This document shows, in pieces, positions 18,004 through 26,716 of a stretch of DNA of 64,000 bases (position 1 is its first letter; every line of letters starts with the position of its first letter). A program made the translations under genes and the position numbers. The notes beneath the pieces are model-generated. The model saw nothing but the letters and a program-made list of their open reading frames with translations. It was not told the origin of the DNA and searched no databases. Source of the DNA: Burkholderia sp. H160 (GTDB taxonomy: Bacteria; Pseudomonadota; Gammaproteobacteria; Burkholderiales; Burkholderiaceae); NCBI GenBank assembly GCA_000173575.1, contig ABYL01000002.1:62001-126000 (forward strand). Direction: 5' to 3'.

Positions 18004-18588
18004 CTACCCCTTTTGCGTGCGCAGCAATAGCGAAAAGCGCTGCATATGTACGACAACGCGGCGCGCATACCCTTTTCCTCCCCCGCTGTACCGCCACAGC
18101 GCGGCGTTGACGTCGCCCCCAGAGGCGTCGAGGCAATCGCGCAATATCGACGAGCCGATCCGGATATTGACGGCGGGATCGTCGAGTTCCTTGACGCTAG
18201 CGAACGCGTGCGGATGGGCGGCAGGCAGTATCTGCATCAGCCCGCGGGCACCGATCGCGCTCACCGCGTGCGGGTCGAAGCCGGATTCGACAGCCATCAC
18301 CGACAACAGCAGAATAGGGGACATCGAATAGCGGTTCGCTTCGGTCAGGACGGCTTGAGCAATCTTCAACGAGTCACCCGCCGATATGCGAAATTGCGCG
18401 CGCAACGCGGCGACGATGTCGTCGGGACTCGAAAAAGGATGAGCCTCGGTCGCCTCGGGGGCATCTGATGTTTGCGCATGTGCGTAGTGCAAGAGGCTGC
18501 AAAGTGCGAGGGCCGCCGTCATTAAGGCAAGCCGCAATAGCGTATATTTCCAGCGTGCCTTGGCATCGGCATGTTTTTGTGCGTGCAT
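18004..18588 (-). CDS. Lytic transglycosylase (SLT domain), secreted
   Basis: A 194-residue protein with a signal peptide (basic MHAQKHADAKARWKY, hydrophobic LLRLALMTAALALCSLLH, cleavage after YAHA) and a goose-lysozyme-like SLT domain. Catalytic motifs are AVESGFDPHAVS (the glutamate is the general acid), IGARGLMQILPA, NIRIGSSILRDCLD and ALWRYSGGG. It would cleave peptidoglycan glycan strands in the periplasm. Small SLT enzymes often accompany secretion systems or conjugation loci, and the T6SS remnants next door make a former partnership conceivable. The start at 18588 lacks a strong ribosome binding site, and later methionines would still leave part of the signal peptide. Confidence 0.85.
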   Translation of the reverse strand: MHAQKHADAKARWKYTLLRLALMTAALALCSLLHYAHAQTSDAPEATEAHPFSSPDDIVAALRAQFRISAGDSLKIAQAVLTEANRYSMSPILLLSVMAVESGFDPHAVSAIGARGLMQILPAAHPHAFASVKELDDPAVNIRIGSSILRDCLDASGGDVNAALWRYSGGGKGYARRVVVHMQRFSLLLRTQKG

Positions 18589-19094
18589 ATGATCAGGGAT
18601 GAGCCTGGATGCAAGCACTGTAAAGACGATATTGTTGAAGTCTTCAAAAAAAATCAGTAGTGCGCGTAAAAAGGGCGTAAATACCTGGGGCGTTCCAGAC
18701 ACTTCGGTCGAGACAGCACCGACAGCGCCGACGCGAACTGGACATCGCCGACCGACGGAGGCAACTTCTGCGCGGCGTGAGCAAGCCTTCAGGCAGCAGC
18801 AGCCACATGCGCAGCCGTTCCTTGGTGTGGCTCGCTTGCGTCTGCGCGTTCTGATTGAATCCTGCGCGAGCATCAGACGGTTGATCGCACCCGGTGCCTG
18901 AGGATCGTCGCGCGTGGAGACAAACACCGGCTCATTCCGGGAATAACCACGGCATCTCCACGGTCTTGCAGGTGAGACTGGCGGAAGATGGGTGATCCAA
19001 TGAATATCGTCGATATGGCCCGTGCATCGGGAGGGAGCATCATCCAGGCGGCGTTTGACCGTCACGTGACCCACGACACTACCGGGACGTTCGC
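18589..19094. other. Intergenic stretch, possibly decayed coding sequence
   Basis: About 505 bases between the divergent transglycosylase and membrane-protein genes. Open frames on both strands read through but are rich in arginine and cysteine and match nothing I recognise. It may contain degraded sequence from the former secretion locus, but I cannot show that. Confidence 0.35.
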
Positions 19095-19856
19095 ATGACG
19101 GTACGGATGCAAGCCGTTCTGCGGCGGTTCCAACTCGGCTCCGGCGTGGTGTTGCTGGTCTATCTCTTTCTGCATCTGCTCAATCACGCGCTCGGAATCT
19201 GGTCGCTCGAACTTGCCGGACGCGGTCTGCTGCTAGCGCTATGGCTCTGGCGTAGCGCACCCGGAACGATCGCGTTGTATGGTGCGGCCGCGCTACATTT
19301 TGCGTTGGCCCTACGAACGATATACGCGCGCCGTCACTGGGCGTTGCCTCTCGCTGAGTGGGTGCGTCTGTGGGCAGGACTGAGCCTGCCGCTGTTGCTG
19401 ATCCGCCATGCGGTGACGACCCGGCTCGCGTCCTCGCTCTATGGCTTCGAACCTGACTATGAGCGCATCGTCGTCCAGCTACTGATGAGTGGTTCGCAGG
19501 GTTTGCAGCTTGCGCTGCTCGCGCCCGGATGGATACACGGATGCCTCGGGCTCTGGTTTCGCTTGCGTCACTTCCCGTGGGCGCTGCGCATGAAACCCGT
19601 GCTGTTGACATGGGTCATCCTGTTGCCATTGCTATCCGCGGCAGGCTTTGCACGGATGATGCGAACCGTCGAGGCGAAGAGGGCCATCCTTGCGGCTCCC
19701 GATCCAAAGCTGACTGCGCATCAGTTCGCACTGAACGCCTGGCGTCACGATCTCGTGGCCTTATACCTGGCTCTGGTCATCGGCGCGTTCGTCGTAGGCC
19801 AATTGCGCAACGCGCTTGAACGCCGAAGCTTGCGGGAGCGTTCGGTGAGTTCGTGA
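19095..19856 (+). CDS. SdhC-like membrane anchor related to CyaC-type adenylate cyclases, without the cyclase domain
   Basis: A 253-residue protein with about six membrane helices. The sequence LVYLFLHLLNHALGIWSLE, the later GWIHGCLGLWFRLRHFP and the PLLSAAGFARMMRTVEA segment match the N-terminal cytochrome-b-like anchor of bacterial adenylate/guanylate cyclases. In those proteins a 2Fe-2S ferredoxin domain and the catalytic domain follow. Here the frame stops after about 250 residues (ERRSLRERSVSS), and no cyclase is found in any frame downstream. Histidines in helices 1 and 3 could bind haem. It may be a stand-alone redox sensor or a truncated gene. Start choice is uncertain (19095 or 19107). 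Confidence 0.6.
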   Translation: MTVRMQAVLRRFQLGSGVVLLVYLFLHLLNHALGIWSLELAGRGLLLALWLWRSAPGTIALYGAAALHFALALRTIYARRHWALPLAEWVRLWAGLSLPLLLIRHAVTTRLASSLYGFEPDYERIVVQLLMSGSQGLQLALLAPGWIHGCLGLWFRLRHFPWALRMKPVLLTWVILLPLLSAAGFARMMRTVEAKRAILAAPDPKLTAHQFALNAWRHDLVALYLALVIGAFVVGQLRNALERRSLRERSVSS

Positions 19857-20012
19857 TAGCACGATACCGTTGTGCGAAACGCGAAGCCCGGGAATATCCA
19901 GCGAGAAGTCTGCGTCTACCTGATGTGCATCGAGCAACTCTCACGATCTGACGAAACAGTCCGCAGTGAATGCCGGTGCGCGAATCCATCCTCAGGTTAT
20001 CAGGAGTGCAAC

Positions 20013-20333
20013 ATGAAAACGGAATCGATGAAACAGTACGCGGGTTCACCGCTACTCAGATTCGTGATCGCTGGCGTGATGTTGACGGCGTACGGCGCGA
20101 GCGTGGATGCGCAAACCGTGTCGGGGTCCGAGCCTCATCAAGTCACCCGCGCGGAAGTGATGCACGAACTCGAGGAACTGGAAGCGGCGGGATACAACCC
20201 GTCGATGGGCGATGATGGTTCGTATCCCGCCGATATTCAGGCGGCGGAAGCAAAGGTGGCCGCCAGACATCGAGCGGAAAGTGCAGCGGTGATGAGCGGA
20301 GGGCAGGGCGGGCAAATGGTGCGCACGCATTGA
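20013..20333 (+). CDS. DUF4148 family secreted small protein
   Basis: A 106-residue protein with a signal peptide (FVIAGVMLTAYGASVDA) followed by the short DUF4148 pattern VTRAEVMHELEELEAAGYNPSMGDDGSYPADIQAAEAKV. The family is very common in Burkholderiaceae, usually exported and of unknown function. The start at 20013 has a CAGGAG ribosome binding site 9 bases upstream; the earlier in-frame ATG at 19872 has none. It is convergent with the PAS-GGDEF-EAL gene, whose stop codon lies 11 bases away. Confidence 0.88.
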   Translation: MKTESMKQYAGSPLLRFVIAGVMLTAYGASVDAQTVSGSEPHQVTRAEVMHELEELEAAGYNPSMGDDGSYPADIQAAEAKVAARHRAESAAVMSGGQGGQMVRTH

Positions 20334-20344
20334 CGGATCGCGTC

Positions 20345-22714
20345 TCAGCCGGCCGCGGAGACGGATACGGAACCCTCGCAATGCACGAGCTTCTCCGCAT
20401 CCGTCGGCATCGTCAAAAAGAACCCTTGCACATAGTCGCAGCCCGCTTCGCGTAGGGCATGCAACTGTTGATTCGTTTCGACACCTTCTGCCGTCACCTT
20501 GATGCCGAGTTCGTGCGACATCTGAATGATGCCGCGGACGATTGACGTGGCCGCCGCGTCGCGGCCCAGTCTTGCCGTAAATGAGCGGTCAATCTTGACG
20601 ATGTCCGGCGAGAAATCGGCCAGATAGCGCAGGCTCGAGTACCCCGTGCCGAAATCGTCGATGGCGATGCGCACGCCAAGGCGCTTGAGCGCCATCAACG
20701 TGGCTTGAGCGAGTGAGGAGTTTTCCATCAGCGCGCTTTCAGTCAGTTCGATTTCAAGGCGGCCCGGCGACACCTGGTGTTTTCGCAGCGCCTCGTTGAC
20801 TATGGCGACAAGGGAGTCATCCCTGAGTTGACGAGCAGACACGTTCACCGACATGGAGAGCTTTTTTCCTCCGGCGGTCTGCCAGATGGCCAGTTGCGCG
20901 AGGGCCGCGTCGATGATCCACGTCCCGACTTCGACGATGAACCCGCTTTCTTCCAGTATGGGGATGAAGCTGCCGGGAGCCACCAACCCTCGCGCTGGAT
21001 GATTCCATCGAACGAGTGCTTCGACGCCTTTCACCGCCAGAGAGGCTGGCTCGTGAATACCCTGGAAATGAAGGACAAACTGGTTCGACGCCAGCGCCGT
21101 AGGCAGATCGCGCTCCAGTTCGAAATCCCCTAGTAGAGCGCTGGACGCTTTGTCGGCAAACCTGAAGGCGTTGCGACCACCTCTTTTCGCCGCATACATG
21201 GCGATATCCGCGCTGGTCAGGAGCGCCTCGTGGTCTCGACCGTGCTCAGGAAAGATCGATATGCCGATCGACGCCGTGACGAATGGCGCAGCGTGGTCCT
21301 TTCGAACGTCGTTTGAAAACCGGTTGAGCAGAGACTGCGCCATCGTCGCCAGCGTGGCCTTGTCGTTCTCGACGATGACCGCGAACTCGTCGCCGCCGAG
21401 GCGCGCCACGCATGCATCGGGAGGAAGTGCTCCCTGAATGACTTTCGCGATGTCCTTCAACAGGCGGTCGGCGGCTGTATGGCCGAGCGTATCGTTGAGG
21501 ACTTTGAACCGGTCGAGGTCGACGAACATGAGACCGAAGGCGACGTTCTGCCTGCAAAGCGATTTCATGCGGCGGACCAGGGCGCCGCGGCTAGCCAAAC
21601 CTGTCAGCCCATCGGTGTAGGCCAATCGGTCAAGCGCCGCGAGGCGTTCCTGTTCCAGCGTGATGTCCTCGCCGACACCGACGATGCGCGTCACCTTTGC
21701 GCAGCCATCGCGCACGGGGTAGGCCGTGCTTCTGATCCAGCGCAGGCAACCATCGGAGCGGCGGATGCGGTATTCGACACGGCCTTCTGTTCCTTCGGAC
21801 GCGACGCGGTTCATCTCGGCGAGCACAGGCTCGAGGTCCTCGGGAACCACGAGATCGAGCCACGCGGAAGGCTTCCTGCTGAGCTCTTGAGGCGTAAGGC
21901 CGAAGACGCTCTCAACCCCTGCGCTGACATGATGAAAGCGTTCAAACTTCGAGCTATACGAATAGAACACGAGGCCGACATGGGACTCCATCTCCTGCAT
22001 CAGCTGATTGCGTTCGCGAAGCGTTTTCAACAACTCGCATTGCTGAGTGACATCCTCTGACGCACAAAGGAGCGCAGAGACGGCACCATCTTCACCGGTC
22101 ACTGGCGTGAGGGTGGAATTCCACCATTTGGTCCGCCCCTTGGTCGTCGCGCAGCTTCCAGTGAAAGATGTGCTCGCCCCTGAAAGAGCGCCCGCCAGGG
22201 CCGTCTCGGCCGCCGTGCGGTCGTCGCCGGTCCAGAACGCCAGCCAGTCGACGCCGGAGAGTTGCTCCGGTGACTCCGCCTCCATCAACATGGCGCCATG
22301 CTCCGACACGCGCAACATTTTCCCGTCTGTCGCCAGCATCTTCAGGCAGTCGCGATTCGCATGCAGAAGCCCGCTCGCCAATGCGGTAGCGGCACTCTGC
22401 CGGGCGTGGTCAGCGCCGAGTTTCCGGTGCACCACCGCGAGGACGGCGATGCCCGCCGCCATCGACAATGCAAGACGTAGGATCATCGCCGCTTCACTGG
22501 CTGCCTGGTGCACGAGGGAAGCTATGCCGACGCCGGCGGCAATGGCGATGAGGAAACTCGTCAGCGGTATGGTCCTGCGTCGACCATACCGCGAGAGGAA
22601 ATAGGCAAGGAACTGCTGGTTCCGGGCTGACCAGCCATCGGCGTGTGCGTCAGTATCGCCCTCAGACAGAATCGGCTTGAATTTTTTCGGACACGATGCC
22701 GCTTTGGATTTCAC
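20345..22714 (-). CDS. PAS-PAS-GGDEF-EAL cyclic-di-GMP protein, membrane anchored
   Basis: A 789-residue regulator. Two membrane helices (about residues 50-97) are followed by two PAS domains: about 115-225, and about 240-355 with a PAC motif ending VGVGEDIT. A GGDEF domain (RLGGDEFAVIV, GGDEF at about 440-444) and an EAL domain (VEALVRW at about 564-570, DDFGTGYSS, KIDRSF, AEGVET) complete it. Both catalytic sets are intact, so it may synthesise and hydrolyse c-di-GMP in response to a ligand or redox state sensed by the PAS domains. No RxxD I-site is visible. It stands alone, flanked by a convergent DUF4148 gene and a phosphoesterase gene. Confidence 0.92.
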   Translation of the reverse strand: MKSKAASCPKKFKPILSEGDTDAHADGWSARNQQFLAYFLSRYGRRRTIPLTSFLIAIAAGVGIASLVHQAASEAAMILRLALSMAAGIAVLAVVHRKLGADHARQSAATALASGLLHANRDCLKMLATDGKMLRVSEHGAMLMEAESPEQLSGVDWLAFWTGDDRTAAETALAGALSGASTSFTGSCATTKGRTKWWNSTLTPVTGEDGAVSALLCASEDVTQQCELLKTLRERNQLMQEMESHVGLVFYSYSSKFERFHHVSAGVESVFGLTPQELSRKPSAWLDLVVPEDLEPVLAEMNRVASEGTEGRVEYRIRRSDGCLRWIRSTAYPVRDGCAKVTRIVGVGEDITLEQERLAALDRLAYTDGLTGLASRGALVRRMKSLCRQNVAFGLMFVDLDRFKVLNDTLGHTAADRLLKDIAKVIQGALPPDACVARLGGDEFAVIVENDKATLATMAQSLLNRFSNDVRKDHAAPFVTASIGISIFPEHGRDHEALLTSADIAMYAAKRGGRNAFRFADKASSALLGDFELERDLPTALASNQFVLHFQGIHEPASLAVKGVEALVRWNHPARGLVAPGSFIPILEESGFIVEVGTWIIDAALAQLAIWQTAGGKKLSMSVNVSARQLRDDSLVAIVNEALRKHQVSPGRLEIELTESALMENSSLAQATLMALKRLGVRIAIDDFGTGYSSLRYLADFSPDIVKIDRSFTARLGRDAAATSIVRGIIQMSHELGIKVTAEGVETNQQLHALREAGCDYVQGFFLTMPTDAEKLVHCEGSVSVSAAG

Positions 22715-22840
22715 GCTTGTCTCCGACTACCTGTTATAGCGACGGCTCGAATGCTACCTGCTCCCTCATCTTTACTATTACGGTACGGATTGACGAATCT
22801 TTAGTGTGTGGAAACCTGATCGGGAACCGCGGGACACGCA

Positions 22841-24202
22841 TCAGCCTTTGCGAGGCTTGTCTTGCGCGAACTGCCGGATGCGCTCGGCAAGAGCGGGTAT
22901 GCCGGAGTCGCGGGCAACGTAATGAGCCACCTGCCGGGTGGCCAGATCGATGGTCACCTGATCGTCGGGGGTTTTCGTGTTGGGGCCGTCGACTGCGGGA
23001 TGGTATTCGACACGCAATTGCCTCTCGTTGACGATCAGCCGCAAATAACCGTAGTTCCGGTCGTCGTAGTTTTCGAGGACGACTGCATCCGTATCTTTCG
23101 AGGCAGCCTGGATCAACTGCGGCGCGCGAAGTGGCGGTTGGCCATTGGTGGTGAGCCGCTGCACGTTGTGACCGCCGTTCCCACAAACGATGTAAGGGAT
23201 GTGGGTGCCATCGGGACGGGTTCGCGTAAAGCGCTGATAGTTGTGCGCGTGACCCGAGAGGTCGGCATGTGGCCATATACCGACCTCATTGCAGACTGTA
23301 TCGATCTGCTGTTGCATGTCGACGCTCCAGCCGTGACGGCCGCGCGCCACATAGGGGGGATGGTGATGCGCGAAAAGCAGCGCGCCTCGATAGTTTTCTT
23401 TCTTCACCCGCTGTAACGCCGCTTTCAGGAACTTCAACTGGCTGTTGCCGATGTGACCGTCTGCAATCACACCGGGATCTTCGAGCGTATTGCTGTACAA
23501 CGCAATGATGCGCACGAACGGCGCCTCGAACGTGAAGAACACGCCTGGCTGGATTTGTGCCGTACGTGACAGGTGGCCCGCGTCGGGAGAGACCTGGAAG
23601 CAGTCGGAGCAGAAGTTTCTGACAAACGCCTGCAGGCTTTGCTCATGCTGCAACGGCGAAACCATTCCGTCGTGATTGCCGGCAACGGCGAGAATCGGCG
23701 CGTGATAGTCGCGATACGGTTCATAGAACTGGTCGTAGTAGTACTGCGCCTCGCCAAAACTGTAGACGATGTCGCCGAGCAGAAAGTTGAATTGCGGCAC
23801 CTCCGCGGGATCGGCTTCGTCGAAATCGCTGACCATCTTGTCCGATACTTCATTCTGGGTAGCCGGACCTTTCGTACTGCCGCAATCGCCGGTGGCGTGA
23901 AAGACGATCTGTCCGCTCGTGTTGATGCTTTCGAGGAGCGTCTGGTTGTTGTTCACCACATCCGCAAACGTAAGCCGGGGCTCGGTGCCGCCACGCGGCG
24001 CAGGAAACGGCAGCGCCGTCAGCTTGTGCTCCCGGTTCAGTTCGTCGATGACCTTGTAGGCTGCGGCATCGGATGCGTGCCTGACCACGAACGTTTGCGG
24101 ATCCGGCGTGGGCTGCGGCTGCGAGAAAACGGGCGCGGCGAGAATCCTTCCATTGCCGGGGCCGCGCGCGGCCGGCGATTTGTTCGAGGGCTTCTTAGGC
24201 AT
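22841..24202 (-). CDS. Calcineurin-like metallophosphoesterase
   Basis: A 453-residue protein whose dinuclear-metal motifs appear in order: HATGDCGS, FLLGDIVYSFGE, VAGNHDG, LLFAHHHPPY and DLSGHAHNYQR. This is the purple acid phosphatase-like metallophosphoesterase arrangement. It begins MPKKPSNKSPAARG at 24202 after an AAGGAGA ribosome binding site and shows no clear signal peptide, so it is probably cytoplasmic. The substrate is unknown; the large insert between the GD and NHD motifs and the C-terminal extension (VEYHPAVDGPNTKT) are unlike small phosphodiesterases. It is the last gene upstream of the amidotransferase on the same strand, 148 bases apart. Confidence 0.88.
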   Translation of the reverse strand: MPKKPSNKSPAARGPGNGRILAAPVFSQPQPTPDPQTFVVRHASDAAAYKVIDELNREHKLTALPFPAPRGGTEPRLTFADVVNNNQTLLESINTSGQIVFHATGDCGSTKGPATQNEVSDKMVSDFDEADPAEVPQFNFLLGDIVYSFGEAQYYYDQFYEPYRDYHAPILAVAGNHDGMVSPLQHEQSLQAFVRNFCSDCFQVSPDAGHLSRTAQIQPGVFFTFEAPFVRIIALYSNTLEDPGVIADGHIGNSQLKFLKAALQRVKKENYRGALLFAHHHPPYVARGRHGWSVDMQQQIDTVCNEVGIWPHADLSGHAHNYQRFTRTRPDGTHIPYIVCGNGGHNVQRLTTNGQPPLRAPQLIQAASKDTDAVVLENYDDRNYGYLRLIVNERQLRVEYHPAVDGPNTKTPDDQVTIDLATRQVAHYVARDSGIPALAERIRQFAQDKPRKG

Positions 24203-24350
24203 GTCCGGTTCTCCTTGATCGTTATCAAACCGCGGCCCCGCGGAGGTCGGCAAACTGGCACCAATTGACGATGCTGTGACTGACCAGTTGCGTTGTCGGC
24301 AGGTCAACTCGCGGCAACATTAAGCAAATTGCAGACCCGGCGCGTGCAAC

Positions 24351-25184
24351 TCAGGCCGATTGCGGCCTGAACGCATACTGCGCAATCTCGCCGCCACGCG
24401 CGACCACTGCCGTGCTCTCGGGAATCTCCTCCCACCAGCCGGCCAGGTCAGAGAGCGGCTCGGACAGTACAAGGAACGCATTCTCGCCGGCCGTCTTGAT
24501 GCGAGGATCGTCGGGATACATTTCGTGCAGATGACGGAAGGAGGCGGTGTGAAACAGCGAGCGCGACTGTCCTTCGCTCGAATAGCGGACCGCGATGATC
24601 TGCTCGCCGTCGGTCGCGCAGACGGTCATGTTCAGCGGCTCGTCCACGTCATGCTTGCGGCCCGTGGCTTCGACGAAGCCGACCATCCGTTCGAGCGCGG
24701 TGACAGGGGTAAGCTCCAGCCCGAAGGTCAGCGCTAGAAAAAACAGCACTTCGGAGTCGGTCGAGCCTTCGAGGGAGGGGAACAGATCAGGGTCGATCGC
24801 CACCATCAGATCGCGGCGCACCTTCGGGTAGTTGCGCACCAGTCCGTTGTGCGCGAACAGCCAGCGGCCGTGGCGGAACGGATGACAGTTGGTTTCCTGC
24901 GACGGCGTGTCGGTCGCCGCGCGTATGTGCGCAACGAACAGCGGCGAGTGAATCGCCCGCGCGGCCTCGCGCAGATTGCGGTCGCTCCACGCGGGCTGGA
25001 TGCAGCGGTAACGAAACGGAATGTCGGTAGGGTGTCCATACCAGCCGATTCCGAAACCGTCGCCATTGGTGGTGGTGTGACCGAGCCGCGAATGCAGGCT
25101 TTGATCGATCAGCGAATGTCGGGCGTTGAACAGCACTGTTTCGAGCTGAAGCGGATTGCCGGTATAAGCGAGCCAGCGACACAT
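24351..25184 (-). CDS. Class II glutamine amidotransferase (YafJ/EgtC-like)
   Basis: A 277-residue N-terminal-nucleophile amidohydrolase beginning MCRWLAYTGNP, where Cys2 becomes the catalytic residue after methionine removal. Further motifs are TTTNGDGFGIGWYG, FVAHIRAAT, NCHPFRHGRWLFAHNGLVRN and LEGSTDSEVLFFLAL, as in YafJ and EgtC. It should hydrolyse glutamine or a gamma-glutamyl compound. No ergothioneine genes are adjacent, so EgtC function is not supported and the substrate remains open. It is transcribed away from the narG remnant. Confidence 0.88.
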   Translation of the reverse strand: MCRWLAYTGNPLQLETVLFNARHSLIDQSLHSRLGHTTTNGDGFGIGWYGHPTDIPFRYRCIQPAWSDRNLREAARAIHSPLFVAHIRAATDTPSQETNCHPFRHGRWLFAHNGLVRNYPKVRRDLMVAIDPDLFPSLEGSTDSEVLFFLALTFGLELTPVTALERMVGFVEATGRKHDVDEPLNMTVCATDGEQIIAVRYSSEGQSRSLFHTASFRHLHEMYPDDPRIKTAGENAFLVLSEPLSDLAGWWEEIPESTAVVARGGEIAQYAFRPQSA

Positions 25185-25480
25185 GATTGATCTCCTCTCG
25201 GTTTATGCATGGCATGTCTATGCTTAGCAGCAGAAGCGACGATACACGCATCGCGAGACTCGTGCCTTCGTCGCCGAGGTACTTTGCAAGGATATGCCGA
25301 ACGGCTGCGGATCAGATTGACCGTGACGCGGCGTGCGTGCACCATATGGGCCACGTGCCGCGGTGTCGGGGGAAAATAAAACAACCGGTCAGGCACAAAG
25401 CGGACGTCAGCCCCGCGTTTGTCAGTTTCAAGTTCTATTGTGACCTTGCACCGATCTAATCTGATAGAGGCAGGACGCAT
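25185..25480. other. Intergenic region upstream of the narG remnant
   Basis: About 300 bases between two divergent genes. It should contain the former nar promoter, but I could not identify an FNR (TTGAT-N4-ATCAA) or NarL-type site with confidence. No gene is supported. Confidence 0.4.
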
Positions 25481-25936
25481 ATGAGCCACTTTCTGGACAG
25501 GTTACGTTACTTTACGGCCCCTCGTCCCCAGTTTTCCGACGGTCACGGTGCTGTCACAGACGAAGACCGGCAGTGGGAGGATGCTTACCGGAAGCGCTGG
25601 CAGCACGACAAGATAGTTCGCTCTACACATGGAGTGAACTGCACGGGATCATGCTCTTGGAAGATCTATGTCAAAGGCGGCATCGTCACGTGGGAGACGC
25701 AGCAGACGGACTATCCGCGCACCCGGCCCGACATGCCCAATCACGAGCCGCGCGGATGCTCGCGAGGCGCATCCTACTCGTGGTACCTGTATAGCGCGAA
25801 CCGCCTGAAATACCCGCTTATGCGCAGTGCGCTCGTCAAGCTGTGGCGCCGATCATCTTCGGCATCTTGCTGGATTACTTCCGGGTACGTTCCACCTGCT
25901 TCATGTTCCTCTACGGGATCGTATGGGTTTCGCTGA
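25481..25936 (+). pseudogene. narG: Truncated nitrate reductase alpha subunit (narG 5' end)
   Basis: The first 124 residues match NarG closely: [40 protein letters not shown] with the H-x3-C-x3-C ligands of the FS0 cluster, [38 protein letters not shown] and ALVKLWR. After LWR the frame runs into unrelated residues and stops at 25936. About 1,100 residues of NarG and all of narH, narJ and narI are missing. The same DNA downstream encodes the tail of NarK in another frame, so an internal deletion fused narG to narK near 25840-25850. Respiratory nitrate reduction from this locus is lost. Confidence 0.9.
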
Positions 25937-26037
25937 TCCTGATTTACCTGTCGGAAGTGCGGCGCACGCCGGTTGCGGGGCCTGTGATTAGCCAGCCGCG
26001 TTGGTGTTCGCTCCGCAAGAATGGAGGTGCCCGATGA
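25843..26037 (+). pseudogene. narK: C-terminal fragment of a nitrate/nitrite transporter (narK)
   Basis: The frame [20 protein letters not shown], then [20 protein letters not shown], is the last membrane helices of a NarK-type major facilitator protein, followed by a short hydrophilic tail. Everything before the penultimate helices is missing and is replaced by the narG 5' end in another frame. The stop codon overlaps the ATG of the nitroreductase gene (ATGA at 26034-26037). In the ancestral locus these two genes were therefore translationally coupled, which argues that narK, and not narI, was the original upstream neighbour of that gene. Confidence 0.85.
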
Positions 26038-26705
26038 AACGCCGTGAACTGTTGGTTGCGCTGGCCGCAGGCGCGATCGCCGAGGGGACTGCCAGCGTCG
26101 CGCAGGCGAGCCCGGCGCAATACACCAATGAGACCGCGCTGCCTAAGCCGAAGCTTACCGGCACGGTCTCGCTGGAGGAAGCCATCGAGCGGCGCAGGTC
26201 GGTGCGCAGGTTCGGGCCGGACCCGCTGCCTGTCGAAACCGTCAGCCAGTTGCTGTGGGCCGGGCAGGGCATCACCGGAGCGGACCGCTTTCGCGCGGCG
26301 CCGTCGGCTGGCGCTTTGTACCCACTTGAGCTTTACGTGGTGACCCCCGCAGAGGTGATGCACTACCTGCCTCAAGGCCACCGGGCCGAGACGCGGACCT
26401 CGCCCGACCTGCGTCCGAAACTGCAAGCCCTTGCAGTCGATCAAGCGTCGGTCGGGTCGGCTCCGGCCCTGATCGTGATCGCCGCCGATGCCGGTCGGCT
26501 CTCCCAGAGGTATGGCGCGAGAGCCAAGCCGTATACCGACCACGAGGTCGGGCACGCGGCCCAGAACATCCTGCTTCAGGCAGTGGTTCTTGGGCTGGTG
26601 GCCGTGCCCGTTGCCGCCGTCGATGGGCCGCCGGCGGCGCGCACGCTGGCCCTGCCTGCCGGCCAGACCGTGGTCTATCTGATCCCGGTAGGTTTTCCGG
26701 CCTGA
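26034..26705 (+). CDS. SagB-type nitroreductase-fold protein with a possible Tat leader
   Basis: A 223-residue FMN-binding nitroreductase-superfamily protein. A basic MKRRELLVALAAGAIAEG leader resembles a twin-arginine signal. The catalytic domain shows VSLEEAIERRRSVRRFGPDPL, LLWAGQGIT, the AAPSAGALYPLELYVVTP block typical of the SagB branch, and GHAAQNILLQAVVLGLVAVP. The reaction is unknown; SagB-like proteins act in oxidations outside toxin biosynthesis as well. It overlaps the narK remnant by 4 bases (ATGA), so it was once read from the nar operon. Its present expression probably relies on the surviving nar promoter through the narG-narK scar. Confidence 0.8.
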   Translation: MKRRELLVALAAGAIAEGTASVAQASPAQYTNETALPKPKLTGTVSLEEAIERRRSVRRFGPDPLPVETVSQLLWAGQGITGADRFRAAPSAGALYPLELYVVTPAEVMHYLPQGHRAETRTSPDLRPKLQALAVDQASVGSAPALIVIAADAGRLSQRYGARAKPYTDHEVGHAAQNILLQAVVLGLVAVPVAAVDGPPAARTLALPAGQTVVYLIPVGFPA

Positions 26706-26716
26706 GTTGCCGAAGA

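Noticed and set aside
18589-19094. Possible further T6SS gene remnants
   Set aside because: Neither strand gave residues recognisable as a tss gene, so nothing is claimed beyond tssE and tssJ.
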